From: Bacteriovoracia bacterium | GTDB taxonomy: Bacteria > Bdellovibrionota > Bacteriovoracia > Bacteriovoracales > Bacteriovoracaceae | DNA: 64,000 nucleotides | Direction of reading: 5' to 3' | NCBI GenBank assembly: GCA_030431635.1 | Contig: JAUIIL010000001.1 | Span: 434,001 to 498,000 of the forward strand | Notes under the pieces: model-generated | What the model saw: the letters and a program-made list of their open reading frames with translations, nothing else | Databases searched by the model: none | What the model was told of the DNA's origin: nothing | Program-made: the position numbers and the translations under genes | In this document: one piece after another, positions 50,738-58,967 of the stretch | Numbering within the stretch: the stretch's first letter is position 1 | How the letters are laid out: the number at the start of each line of letters is the position of its first letter

Positions 50738-53700
50738 GAACATTAGGCTTATTACTACTGCTCATTATTCCTCTGGCCCATGCTCAGGTTGAATTGATTA
50801 ACGTCAACTCAACTATGACTGATGGAAAATGGTGTCGTTACAACTCGGATAGAATCGAGTGTGATGTCGATGCCTTTGGTCCTCCAGGAGCAGCTGGGGC
50901 CTTAACAGCAACAACAGTACCTAAATGGGATGGAACAAGTCTGGTTGATAGTATCATTTGGCAAACGGCCACTGGAGTTGGGATTAATGATGCCACTCCA
51001 ATAAGTGAGCTTCAGGTAACTGGTTCGAGCCAAATTATTACCAGTGATACAACCAGTACGACAGGGGATAACTATCTTCAGTTTACGCGTGCAGACGGTG
51101 TGACTAATATGGGCCAAGTTGGCTTTGGTGTTAGTGCAACTGATGATATGTTTTTAAGAAACTTTCTTAACGCTCATCTGAGGTTTTATACCAATAATAC
51201 TGAGAGAATGAGAATTGAAGATGGTGGAGATGTGGGTATAAACGAGACAAACCCCGTAAGGAATCTTCATATATCTGATACTGGAACAAGTACAACTTTA
51301 GGTCAGTTAGATACGGGGATTAGGTTACAGACGAATTCTGTGACAAGTAATGCTGGAAGTGAGATTTCATTTAGTGGTTATGGTGGAAGTGATGCCCAGA
51401 ATACCTATGCTGCTATTTCTGCTCTTACAACTGGAAACTCCACTGGGGCACAGGGAGATCTTGCATTTTCAACTAAGGCCACACAAGCTGCAACTACACT
51501 AACAAAACAAATGGTAATTAAGAATAATGGAAATGTAGGAATTGGTGTTTTTCCTCCTACGCAAAGACTCGATGTCAACGGGATTGTCAAAGGAAATAAT
51601 CAGGCGTGGTTTACTGAGTACTGTGATGAAACAGGAAATGAGTGTTTCGATTCATCTACGAATTTTACTGATACTTTCGTGAATGTTGCTGGAGATACAA
51701 TGACTGGGACTTTGAATCTTCCTGCCAATGGTCTTGTGGCCGGGACGAATCAACTTGTTCTTAATGGTGGAAATGTAGGGATAGGGACAGCAACTCCTTC
51801 TTCAAAGCTAACAGTTGAGAATGGAGGAGCCGTTGATGTTCGTATTGATAATACGGGAACAGGAAACTCAACTCTTACCATTGATAGACAAACAACAGCA
51901 GGTGAGTCTCTACTTGTTTTTCAAGATTCAGGGACAACTGTTTGGGAAATGGGAGCAACAAGTAACAATGATTTCGTTCTTCAAAAAGATGGAACGGGCC
52001 CATCAATGTTTATGGAATATGCTACAGGTGACACTGGTTTTGGAACCGCTACTCCAGCAGCAAGAGTCCATGCTTTTGAAGCAACTGCAGGGGATTTTCA
52101 AGCTTTAAGAGCGGAAAATAATAACGGATCACTTGTCATTGGAATGGATGCGAGTTCTGGTTATCTAGTTCAAAACGATAATCTTCCTTTTCGTATATAT
52201 ACTGGTGGGACAGAAAGAGTTCGAGTTCAACCTTCTGGTTTCGTAGGGATCAACCAGACTGCACCGTCTGTCAGATTTCAAGTTGATGAAACAACGGCCA
52301 GTACTTCTGTTGCGCAAATTAGAAATACTAATGCTGCGATGGCATCAGGAACAGTTCTAGAAGTCTCTAACAGTTCAGGAAACTCAGCTGGCTACTATTT
52401 ATTAGATGTTTTTAACGCCACTTCAAAAAAGTTTGTGGTTCGAGGTGATGGGAACGTAGGTATCGGAAATAGTGCTCCTGCTGCTCAATTAGATTCAGGT
52501 TTACAAGGAACAACAAGAGGTACTCATTGGCTTAGAGCTGATGCCGCTGCTGGTGGTTATACTGCTTGGTTTTCACCTGATGGTGGTTATTATGATGCTG
52601 AAGCTCATGACACTTATTTACAACTAAGACGTCAGGGAACAACTGGAATGGCCATAGGTTCCACTGGAAACATAGGAATTGGCTACACTGATCCTGCAGA
52701 GAAATTAGAAGTTAATGGAAACATTGAAATTGGTGGGACTGAGGCAGCGGATGATACTAGACTTATTTTTTCTGCCAGTGATCGCTCAAATAGATTTTTA
52801 ATTGAGTCTGATTTTGATGCATCAACTACTAACGATCTCTTAGGATTTAGATCGTCCAATACAGACAATATTTTTGTGATGCAAGGAAACGGAAATATCG
52901 GTATAGGAATGCTGCCTAATGCTCAAAAAGTAACTGTCAATGGAGTCGTTCAATCAAACAACCAAGCTTGGTTCACTGAGTACTGTGATGAAACAGGAAA
53001 TGAGTGTTTTGATTCTTCAGCAAACTTTACTGATACTTTTGTGAACGTAGCAGGTGATACGATGACAGGACAATTAGTTCTTCCTGCCGATGGATTAGTT
53101 GCGGGGACTAATGAACTTGTCATTGCTAGTGGAAATATTGGTGTTATCAATGCCGCTCCGACTTATGATTTTGAGGTCGGTGCTAATGTTCTGAGTGTTG
53201 ATACGACAAATGGGAGCGTTGGAATAGGTGGGATTGCTCCATCGGCTTCTGGTTATGATCTAAGTGTTCAAGGTCCAACTAATATGAAGGGCTATCTCTA
53301 TGTCGAAGATACGACATGGGGTATTGCTGCTGCAGATAATGTTCCTTTTACGATGGGAGCGGGACAAGATTTCTCAATGGGATCTGATGGAACTAGTGCC
53401 TATTGGAGCGTTGGTTCCGCTCTAGGTTCTGCAACAGGAATGACAATGACTGGTTCTGGTTTCGTAGGGATTGGAACGACGACTCCGCAAAATACTCTCC
53501 ATGTAAATGGATCGATGAGATGGGGTGGTGGAAATACGGCTCCTTTCGCGCTCTCTAGTATTGATGGGAACGGGCTTTATATTGAAAATATTGGAACTGG
53601 TGCGGCCAATGAAGATATTCGTATCCAAGCTTCGGTCAATGGAGATACGACTAACTATTCCGCTTTTTATGTCGATCCGACTGATGGATTTTCTTTCATG

Positions 53701-56322
53701 CAAAATGGAACTGGTAATGGAAATGTGGGGATTGGAACATTAACTCCTTCTGTTCATTTTGAAATTAATAAAGCAAACGCAAGGCTTAAACTTACTGATG
53801 GAACAGACAACATTAATTTTGGTCTTTGGGATGGAACGAACGCCAGAATTGAATCAGATAATAGAGATATTCTGATTACTGCCTATAATAATAATGACAT
53901 CATATTGGGACATGCTGGCACAAATCAAATGATTGTTCAAAATGACGGAGATGTTGGTATTGGTATCGCGAACCCCACCCAAAAGCTTCATGTCAACGGA
54001 AATGTGCGCGCCACTGGTGAAGCTCACTTCACTCAATTTTGTGATGAAAATGGACTTAATTGTTTTGATGCATCTACAAACCTCACAAATACTTTTGTGA
54101 ATGTTTCTGGGGATACGATGACAGGAACTCTCAATCTTCCTGCCAACGGTCTTGTGGTAGGAACTACTCAACTTGTTGTTTCAGGTTCTGATGTTGGTAT
54201 AGGGACTGCTTCTCCTACTCATGCTCTTGAAGTTATCTCTAAAGCTACCGGAGGAATTGATGTTGTGGCTTCAGATTCAGAAGAGATTTTAACTTCAAGA
54301 AATGCTTCTGCTTCAAATGCGGACCAGTTTTATTTGAGACATAATAACGGCGGCGTTGAAATGGGGAACTTAAGAGGAAATATTAGTGTATTAAACGGCC
54401 GTTTTGGTATTGGCCAAGCTCCTTCTGATAAACTCCATGTCTATGATGCCTCAGACAGCGCGATTGCTTTAGGAAGAGCGGGTGTTCCTGCTTCACTTGC
54501 AACTTGGGATTATAATACAGGAACTTCAACAATAGGGACTGTTAATGCTGATAACTTTGCTATTAAAACAACAAATACGAATAGATTAACAGTAGCAGCA
54601 GGAGGAAATGTGGGGATTGGAACTGCTTCTCCGGCCTCTTATGCAAGACTAGATGTTAATGGAGGAGATATTGTGGTTAAGGATTCAGGTAATCCTGGGA
54701 TGGTAACTCTTCAACCTTCTTCAACAGGTTCTTGGTGGAATATGGCCAATACTAACGATGGGGGCAAATTTAAAATTCAGCATGGAAATAAATCTGCTGA
54801 TAATGATACCACAGACTGGGCAAATGCTCAGTTCACCATAACCTCTGGTGGAAATATTGGAGTTGGAGCTGATACACCAAGTACCAAACTTCATGTTTCA
54901 GCAAACATGAACGCTTCAACAGCTGTTCTCGTTGAGAATACGAATGCTGGAGCTAGTGCTGTAGCAGCATTACGTTTTGATACTGATGGTGGAACGACTG
55001 TCTTAGGGAGAGTGAGTAACGCCTATACAGGGTTAGCTGGAGCTCAAGATGATTTTGTCATCAATGAAGCTGGTGGCGGGGATACTGTCTTTTTTCATAA
55101 CGGTGTTGAAAGAATGAGAATTGAAAATGGAGGAGACGTTGGTATTGGTGTTACGAACCCTAGTCAAAAACTTCATGTTGCTGGGAACGCGAGAGTCACT
55201 GCTCAAGTTTGGGCGCAGGAGCTTTGTGATGAGAATGGAGCCAACTGCCAGGATATTAGTGCCAATAACGGGGATATTACAAATATCACGGCTGGAGATG
55301 GTCTAAGTGGTGGTGGAGCTGCGGGAGCTGTGACTTTAACAGTGAATGTTGATAACTCAACGATTGAGACAAACACTGATACTTTAAGAGTAAAAGCAAG
55401 TGGAATTACAGCTAACGAAATTGCGACAGGAGCGGTAGCAACAGCTGAAATTCTTAACAATACAATTACTGATGATGATGTCGCGGATAATTCTTTAACT
55501 GCTCTATCTCTAGCTGCTGACTCTGTTGGTTCAAGTGAAATAGCTGCTGGTGCTGTTGATACAAGTGAGTTGGCAACAGATGCTGTAACAGCGGCAAAGA
55601 TTGCAGCTGGAGCAGTGGGAACAAGTGAAGTTGCAGATAACTCTTTAACGGCCAACGATTTGGCCGCGGACTCTGTTACTGCTAGTGAGCTTGCTAATAA
55701 CGCTGTTGATAATGGAGCGATTGCCAACCAAGCTATTACTGATGTGAAGCTTTCTGGGATTGCGTCAAACTGCGGGGCCAACCAAGTCGTGAAAACAAAT
55801 GGTTCAGGATCATTTTCTTGTGCTGCTGATAATAATACAACTTATACTGGTGGAACTGGATTAACTCTTTCTGGGACTACTTTCAACGTGGATGATATCT
55901 ATTTACGAAACAACGCGAACGATACAACCACAGGCTCTTTAACGGCGACTGCTTTTTATTATTCTTCAGATGAGCGATTAAAGCATAATATTCATACTAT
56001 TAACAGCGCAAGCGATTTAATTGAGAGTCTAAGAGGGGTGTTTTTTAACTGGAATAAAGATGGCAGTGCTGACGCTGGATTTATTGCTCAGGAAGTTGAA
56101 GTTGTGGCCCCTTACCTTGTGCATGAATATAAAAATAAAGAAGATGGCGAGACTTACAAAGCTGTTAAATACGGAAACGTTTCGGCCATTTTAGTAGAGG
56201 CCTTCAAAGAGCAAAAACGTGAGATTGCTTTTCAAAAAGAAGAAATCGATTCACTTAAAAGAATGAACGAGATGCTCATAAAAAGGTTAGAGAGACTAGA
56301 GAAGCTTGAGCAAAATCGTTAG
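50734..56322 (+). CDS. Fibre 4: giant exported S74-chaperone mosaic fibre protein
   Basis: 1862 residues. Signal peptide MRTLGLLLLLIIPLAHA. It lacks the N-terminal domain of fibres 1-3; instead it begins KWCRYNSDRIECDVDAFG, which resembles an internal segment of fibre 1 (near 35150). The shaft is dominated by GNVGIGT-x-x-P-x-x-L-x-V repeats, four CDE-G-C-D modules (three within long DNA repeats), a run of A-x-x-S-V/A-V-x-x-S-E-I/L repeats (about 55390-55760), and one Cys-pair hairpin. The S74 domain has S1745 and K1750 in SDERLK and AGFIAQEVEVVAPYL. The released piece is 118 residues. It overlaps fibre 3 by four bases. Confidence 0.88.
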   Translation: MRTLGLLLLLIIPLAHAQVELINVNSTMTDGKWCRYNSDRIECDVDAFGPPGAAGALTATTVPKWDGTSLVDSIIWQTATGVGINDATPISELQVTGSSQIITSDTTSTTGDNYLQFTRADGVTNMGQVGFGVSATDDMFLRNFLNAHLRFYTNNTERMRIEDGGDVGINETNPVRNLHISDTGTSTTLGQLDTGIRLQTNSVTSNAGSEISFSGYGGSDAQNTYAAISALTTGNSTGAQGDLAFSTKATQAATTLTKQMVIKNNGNVGIGVFPPTQRLDVNGIVKGNNQAWFTEYCDETGNECFDSSTNFTDTFVNVAGDTMTGTLNLPANGLVAGTNQLVLNGGNVGIGTATPSSKLTVENGGAVDVRIDNTGTGNSTLTIDRQTTAGESLLVFQDSGTTVWEMGATSNNDFVLQKDGTGPSMFMEYATGDTGFGTATPAARVHAFEATAGDFQALRAENNNGSLVIGMDASSGYLVQNDNLPFRIYTGGTERVRVQPSGFVGINQTAPSVRFQVDETTASTSVAQIRNTNAAMASGTVLEVSNSSGNSAGYYLLDVFNATSKKFVVRGDGNVGIGNSAPAAQLDSGLQGTTRGTHWLRADAAAGGYTAWFSPDGGYYDAEAHDTYLQLRRQGTTGMAIGSTGNIGIGYTDPAEKLEVNGNIEIGGTEAADDTRLIFSASDRSNRFLIESDFDASTTNDLLGFRSSNTDNIFVMQGNGNIGIGMLPNAQKVTVNGVVQSNNQAWFTEYCDETGNECFDSSANFTDTFVNVAGDTMTGQLVLPADGLVAGTNELVIASGNIGVINAAPTYDFEVGANVLSVDTTNGSVGIGGIAPSASGYDLSVQGPTNMKGYLYVEDTTWGIAAADNVPFTMGAGQDFSMGSDGTSAYWSVGSALGSATGMTMTGSGFVGIGTTTPQNTLHVNGSMRWGGGNTAPFALSSIDGNGLYIENIGTGAANEDIRIQASVNGDTTNYSAFYVDPTDGFSFMQNGTGNGNVGIGTLTPSVHFEINKANARLKLTDGTDNINFGLWDGTNARIESDNRDILITAYNNNDIILGHAGTNQMIVQNDGDVGIGIANPTQKLHVNGNVRATGEAHFTQFCDENGLNCFDASTNLTNTFVNVSGDTMTGTLNLPANGLVVGTTQLVVSGSDVGIGTASPTHALEVISKATGGIDVVASDSEEILTSRNASASNADQFYLRHNNGGVEMGNLRGNISVLNGRFGIGQAPSDKLHVYDASDSAIALGRAGVPASLATWDYNTGTSTIGTVNADNFAIKTTNTNRLTVAAGGNVGIGTASPASYARLDVNGGDIVVKDSGNPGMVTLQPSSTGSWWNMANTNDGGKFKIQHGNKSADNDTTDWANAQFTITSGGNIGVGADTPSTKLHVSANMNASTAVLVENTNAGASAVAALRFDTDGGTTVLGRVSNAYTGLAGAQDDFVINEAGGGDTVFFHNGVERMRIENGGDVGIGVTNPSQKLHVAGNARVTAQVWAQELCDENGANCQDISANNGDITNITAGDGLSGGGAAGAVTLTVNVDNSTIETNTDTLRVKASGITANEIATGAVATAEILNNTITDDDVADNSLTALSLAADSVGSSEIAAGAVDTSELATDAVTAAKIAAGAVGTSEVADNSLTANDLAADSVTASELANNAVDNGAIANQAITDVKLSGIASNCGANQVVKTNGSGSFSCAADNNTTYTGGTGLTLSGTTFNVDDIYLRNNANDTTTGSLTATAFYYSSDERLKHNIHTINSASDLIESLRGVFFNWNKDGSADAGFIAQEVEVVAPYLVHEYKNKEDGETYKAVKYGNVSAILVEAFKEQKREIAFQKEEIDSLKRMNEMLIKRLERLEKLEQNR
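51558..54210 (+). repeat. Three long dispersed repeats in fibre 4
   Basis: Units of about 230-240 bases start near 51558, 52924 and 53980. Each encodes L-x-VNG, an F-T-x-x-CDE-x-G-x-x-CFD module, FVNV-x-GDTMTG, LPA-x-GLV-x-GT and a closing G-x-x-G. Stretches such as gtactgtgatgaaacaggaa occur unchanged in copies one and two. They are candidates for recombination that changes shaft length. Confidence 0.75.
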
Positions 56323-56344
56323 TTACTTTCCCTTTTAATTAAGG

Positions 56345-58951
56345 GTGATTAAAATAAAGTTTGGAATGAAGTTAGTACGTTTGTTGGTTATATTTAGTAT
56401 CTTATTGGTGAGAGCTTCTTTTGCTGAGCTCTGTGAAAATGCTGCGCCAGTTGCTCTAACTTATAACAATACTTGTGTGAAGATTTCAGGAACTGGGGCT
56501 GTCACGAATACTCAGGCAGGACAAGGTTGTAAGCTTGATGATGATGTTGTGGCCCAGGTTTATAAATCCACCAACTCCCGTTACTGCGCTAGAGTTTCTG
56601 TTGGAAGTGTGACAGGAACGGGAATTTTAGCTCCCTATAATACAAACGGAGAAATTGACTCTCTCTTTAATAATCCTCCTACTAACGTGACAACGAGTAA
56701 TTGTTATTGCCACTCACCTTACTTGGCCCATGGTGCAGTAGGGTTTACTTCGACAACTTATACAACAAATGCTCCCGTTGGGGCCACTTGTGCAAGTGTT
56801 GATTGTTATTCTCAAAGAACTTGTAATAATGGCTGCTATGGAGCATGGACTCCAGCTCAATGTGCTTTTTCTTCTTGTAATGATGGGTGTGCAGCCGGTT
56901 GTTGTGGAATTTCTGATTCGCCAAATGCGGCCCATGGGGGAACCAGTTCAGTGACAAGATACTCAACAAACCTACCCAATGGAGTTCCTTGTAGTAGTGT
57001 CGATCAGTCACGAACCATTTCCTGTTCAGCTGGAACTTGGAGTTTTAGTTCAGGAAGTTATACTTTTCAAACTTGTAATGATGGTTGTCCAACAAACCAA
57101 GCTTCTGTTAACAGTCAGTCTCCCTCAGGAAGGCATGGCGATACGAGTTCAGTCACTCGTTACTCATCGGCCACGCCAAGTGGAGTTCCTTGTACGAGTG
57201 TTGATCAAAGTAGAGGAATTTCTTGTTCTAACGGAACCTGGTCATACACGAGTGGCTCTTATACTAATACAACTTGTACTGATGGGTGTGCTTCTGGGTC
57301 TGGTGGGATAGCTGGTTCTCCAGCAGGAAGTCACGGCGGGACAAGTTCAGTGACAAGATACGCTTCTTCAGCTCCTGTGGGAACAAGTTGTTCGTCGCAA
57401 TCAAGAAGTATTTTATGCTCTAGTGGTTCTTGGGGATACACCAGTGGTTCTTATACGGCAACAAGTTGTAATAATGGGTGTCCTTCGGGTGGGGCCAACG
57501 TCGGTTCAGGTGCACCTGCGGCTGCTCACGGTGGAACAAGTTCAGTCACTCGATACTCTTCTTCAACCCCTAACGGAGTGCCTTGCACCAGTGTCGATGA
57601 GACAAGAAATATTTCTTGCTCTAATGGAACTTGGTCATACACGAGTGGCTCTTATACCAATGCAACTTGTACTGACGGTTGTGCGGCTGGTTCAGGTGGG
57701 ATAGCCGGATCTCCTACAGGAAGTCACGGCGGGACAAGCTCAGTCACAAGATATGCTTCCTCGGCTCCAGTGGGAACAAGCTGTTCGTCCCAATCAAGAA
57801 GTATTCAATGCTCAAGTGGTTCTTGGGGGTACACCAGTGGTTCCTATACTGCCACAAGTTGTAATAATGGGTGTGCCGCTGGGGCTGGTGTTGCTGGGAC
57901 TCCTAGTGGTTCTCATGGTCAAACAAGTTCAGTCACAAGATATGCTTCATCTGCACCTGTGGGTTCAAGCTGTGTGTCTCAGTCAAGAGGCGTTCAGTGT
58001 AGTAACGGAACTTGGGTTTATACTAGTGGTTCTTATACAGCGACTTCTTGTAGCAGTGGTTGTACTTCACCAAGTGTGGCCCATGGAGGGACAGACTCAA
58101 GAACGCGTTACCTCTCTTCAGCTCCAGTGGGAACAGGCTGTACATCTGAATCACAAAGTAGAACTTGTAGTAACGGAACTTGGGGAAGTTGGTCAGGATC
58201 CTATACAGCAACAAGTTGTAATGCAGGATGTACTTCACCAAGTGTGGCCCATGGAGGAACAGATTCAAGAACCCGCTACCTCGCTTCAGCTCCTGTGGGA
58301 ACAAGCTGTACGTCTGAAGGTCAGTCTCGAACTTGTAGTAATGGTTCTTGGGGAGGATGGTCAGGATCTTATACGGCCACAAGTTGTAATAATGGTTGTC
58401 CAGCCGGTAGTGGGATTTCTGATGCTCCAGCAGGTAGCCATGGACAAACATCAAGTGTGACAAGATATCTAGATGACGACCCTCCAACTTCATGTACTTC
58501 CCAGTCAAGAAGTATTCAATGTTCGAGTGGAACTTGGGGATATACTAGTGGAAGCTATACTTATACTTCTTGTACGGTGACTCCAACATGTAGTGGGGAA
58601 GGACAGATTGCAAGTAGTTCTGGAGATTGTTGTGCAGGAACTCCGAATTATTGCTCTTTTGACTCAGGTGGAGATAAAATAACATGCCCTGGAGGAGAAG
58701 TTTGTTATTGTACAGCTATGGCATGTCCAGGTGGTTTTGCTACTGACGGGGAAATCTGTGAAGTAGGTAAAATAAATGCGACAACGACAACAAGTGTGAC
58801 CTCTTATGGTTGTAATGAATGCGACGTCGATGCTGGAGCAGGACAATTTGGTTGTGATGGAGGAACTTTCTCAGTATGTGGACTTGGATATACAGCTTCT
58901 TGTTCTCAGCAGGGTAATGCTGCATGTTCAGGAAGTTGTTCTGATTACTAA
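56345..58951 (+). CDS. Exported Cys-rich protein with nine tandem repeats
   Basis: 868 residues from GTG at 56345; an ATG at 56366 gives MKLVRLLVIFSILLVRASFA and is equally possible. A short N-terminal Cys domain precedes nine repeats of about 55-67 residues (56876-58570). Their consensus is C-x-D/N-GC, then HGGTSSVTRY, a C, SQSR-x-x-x-C-S-x-G-T/S-W, and SGSYT. Each repeat has four Cys, suggesting two disulfides. The C-terminal 130 residues are a different Cys-rich domain with CCAGTPNYC, CYCTAMACPGG and NECDVDAGAGQFGC. Similar repeats occur in surface proteins of many bacteria. It is 22 bases after fibre 4, so it is likely part of the same surface programme. Confidence 0.78.
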   Translation: MIKIKFGMKLVRLLVIFSILLVRASFAELCENAAPVALTYNNTCVKISGTGAVTNTQAGQGCKLDDDVVAQVYKSTNSRYCARVSVGSVTGTGILAPYNTNGEIDSLFNNPPTNVTTSNCYCHSPYLAHGAVGFTSTTYTTNAPVGATCASVDCYSQRTCNNGCYGAWTPAQCAFSSCNDGCAAGCCGISDSPNAAHGGTSSVTRYSTNLPNGVPCSSVDQSRTISCSAGTWSFSSGSYTFQTCNDGCPTNQASVNSQSPSGRHGDTSSVTRYSSATPSGVPCTSVDQSRGISCSNGTWSYTSGSYTNTTCTDGCASGSGGIAGSPAGSHGGTSSVTRYASSAPVGTSCSSQSRSILCSSGSWGYTSGSYTATSCNNGCPSGGANVGSGAPAAAHGGTSSVTRYSSSTPNGVPCTSVDETRNISCSNGTWSYTSGSYTNATCTDGCAAGSGGIAGSPTGSHGGTSSVTRYASSAPVGTSCSSQSRSIQCSSGSWGYTSGSYTATSCNNGCAAGAGVAGTPSGSHGQTSSVTRYASSAPVGSSCVSQSRGVQCSNGTWVYTSGSYTATSCSSGCTSPSVAHGGTDSRTRYLSSAPVGTGCTSESQSRTCSNGTWGSWSGSYTATSCNAGCTSPSVAHGGTDSRTRYLASAPVGTSCTSEGQSRTCSNGSWGGWSGSYTATSCNNGCPAGSGISDAPAGSHGQTSSVTRYLDDDPPTSCTSQSRSIQCSSGTWGYTSGSYTYTSCTVTPTCSGEGQIASSSGDCCAGTPNYCSFDSGGDKITCPGGEVCYCTAMACPGGFATDGEICEVGKINATTTTSVTSYGCNECDVDAGAGQFGCDGGTFSVCGLGYTASCSQQGNAACSGSCSDY
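56876..58570 (+). repeat. Nine tandem Cys-rich repeats (period about 165-200 bases)
   Basis: Each unit runs from one C-x-x-GC to the next. Units 2+3 and 4+5 form a near-identical two-unit block, so a pair was duplicated as one piece. Units 7 and 8 are also near-identical to each other (TSPSVAHGGTDSRTRYL). This shows recent expansion. Confidence 0.85.
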
Positions 58952-58967
58952 GATCTGACGGGAAAAT

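Noticed and set aside
56330-56345. CCCTT-TTAATT-AAGGG hairpin as terminator of fibre 4
   Set aside because: Only five base pairs and no U-tract; it may matter for the next ribosome site but cannot be called a terminator.
57753-58460. 235-codon alternative frame within the Cys-rich repeats
   Set aside because: Repetitive DNA keeps all frames open; product is low-complexity Leu/Val/Gln and lacks a start signal.
56876-58570. CRISPR-like spacing of repeats
   Set aside because: The repeats are 165-200 bases, in frame and protein coding with conserved Cys; there is no short constant repeat with unique spacers and no cas gene.
30029-58951. Prophage or tailocin reading of the fibre region
   Set aside because: S74 and tail-fibre repeats suggest phage, but every fibre has a Sec signal peptide and no capsid, sheath, tube, baseplate, terminase or lysis gene is present.
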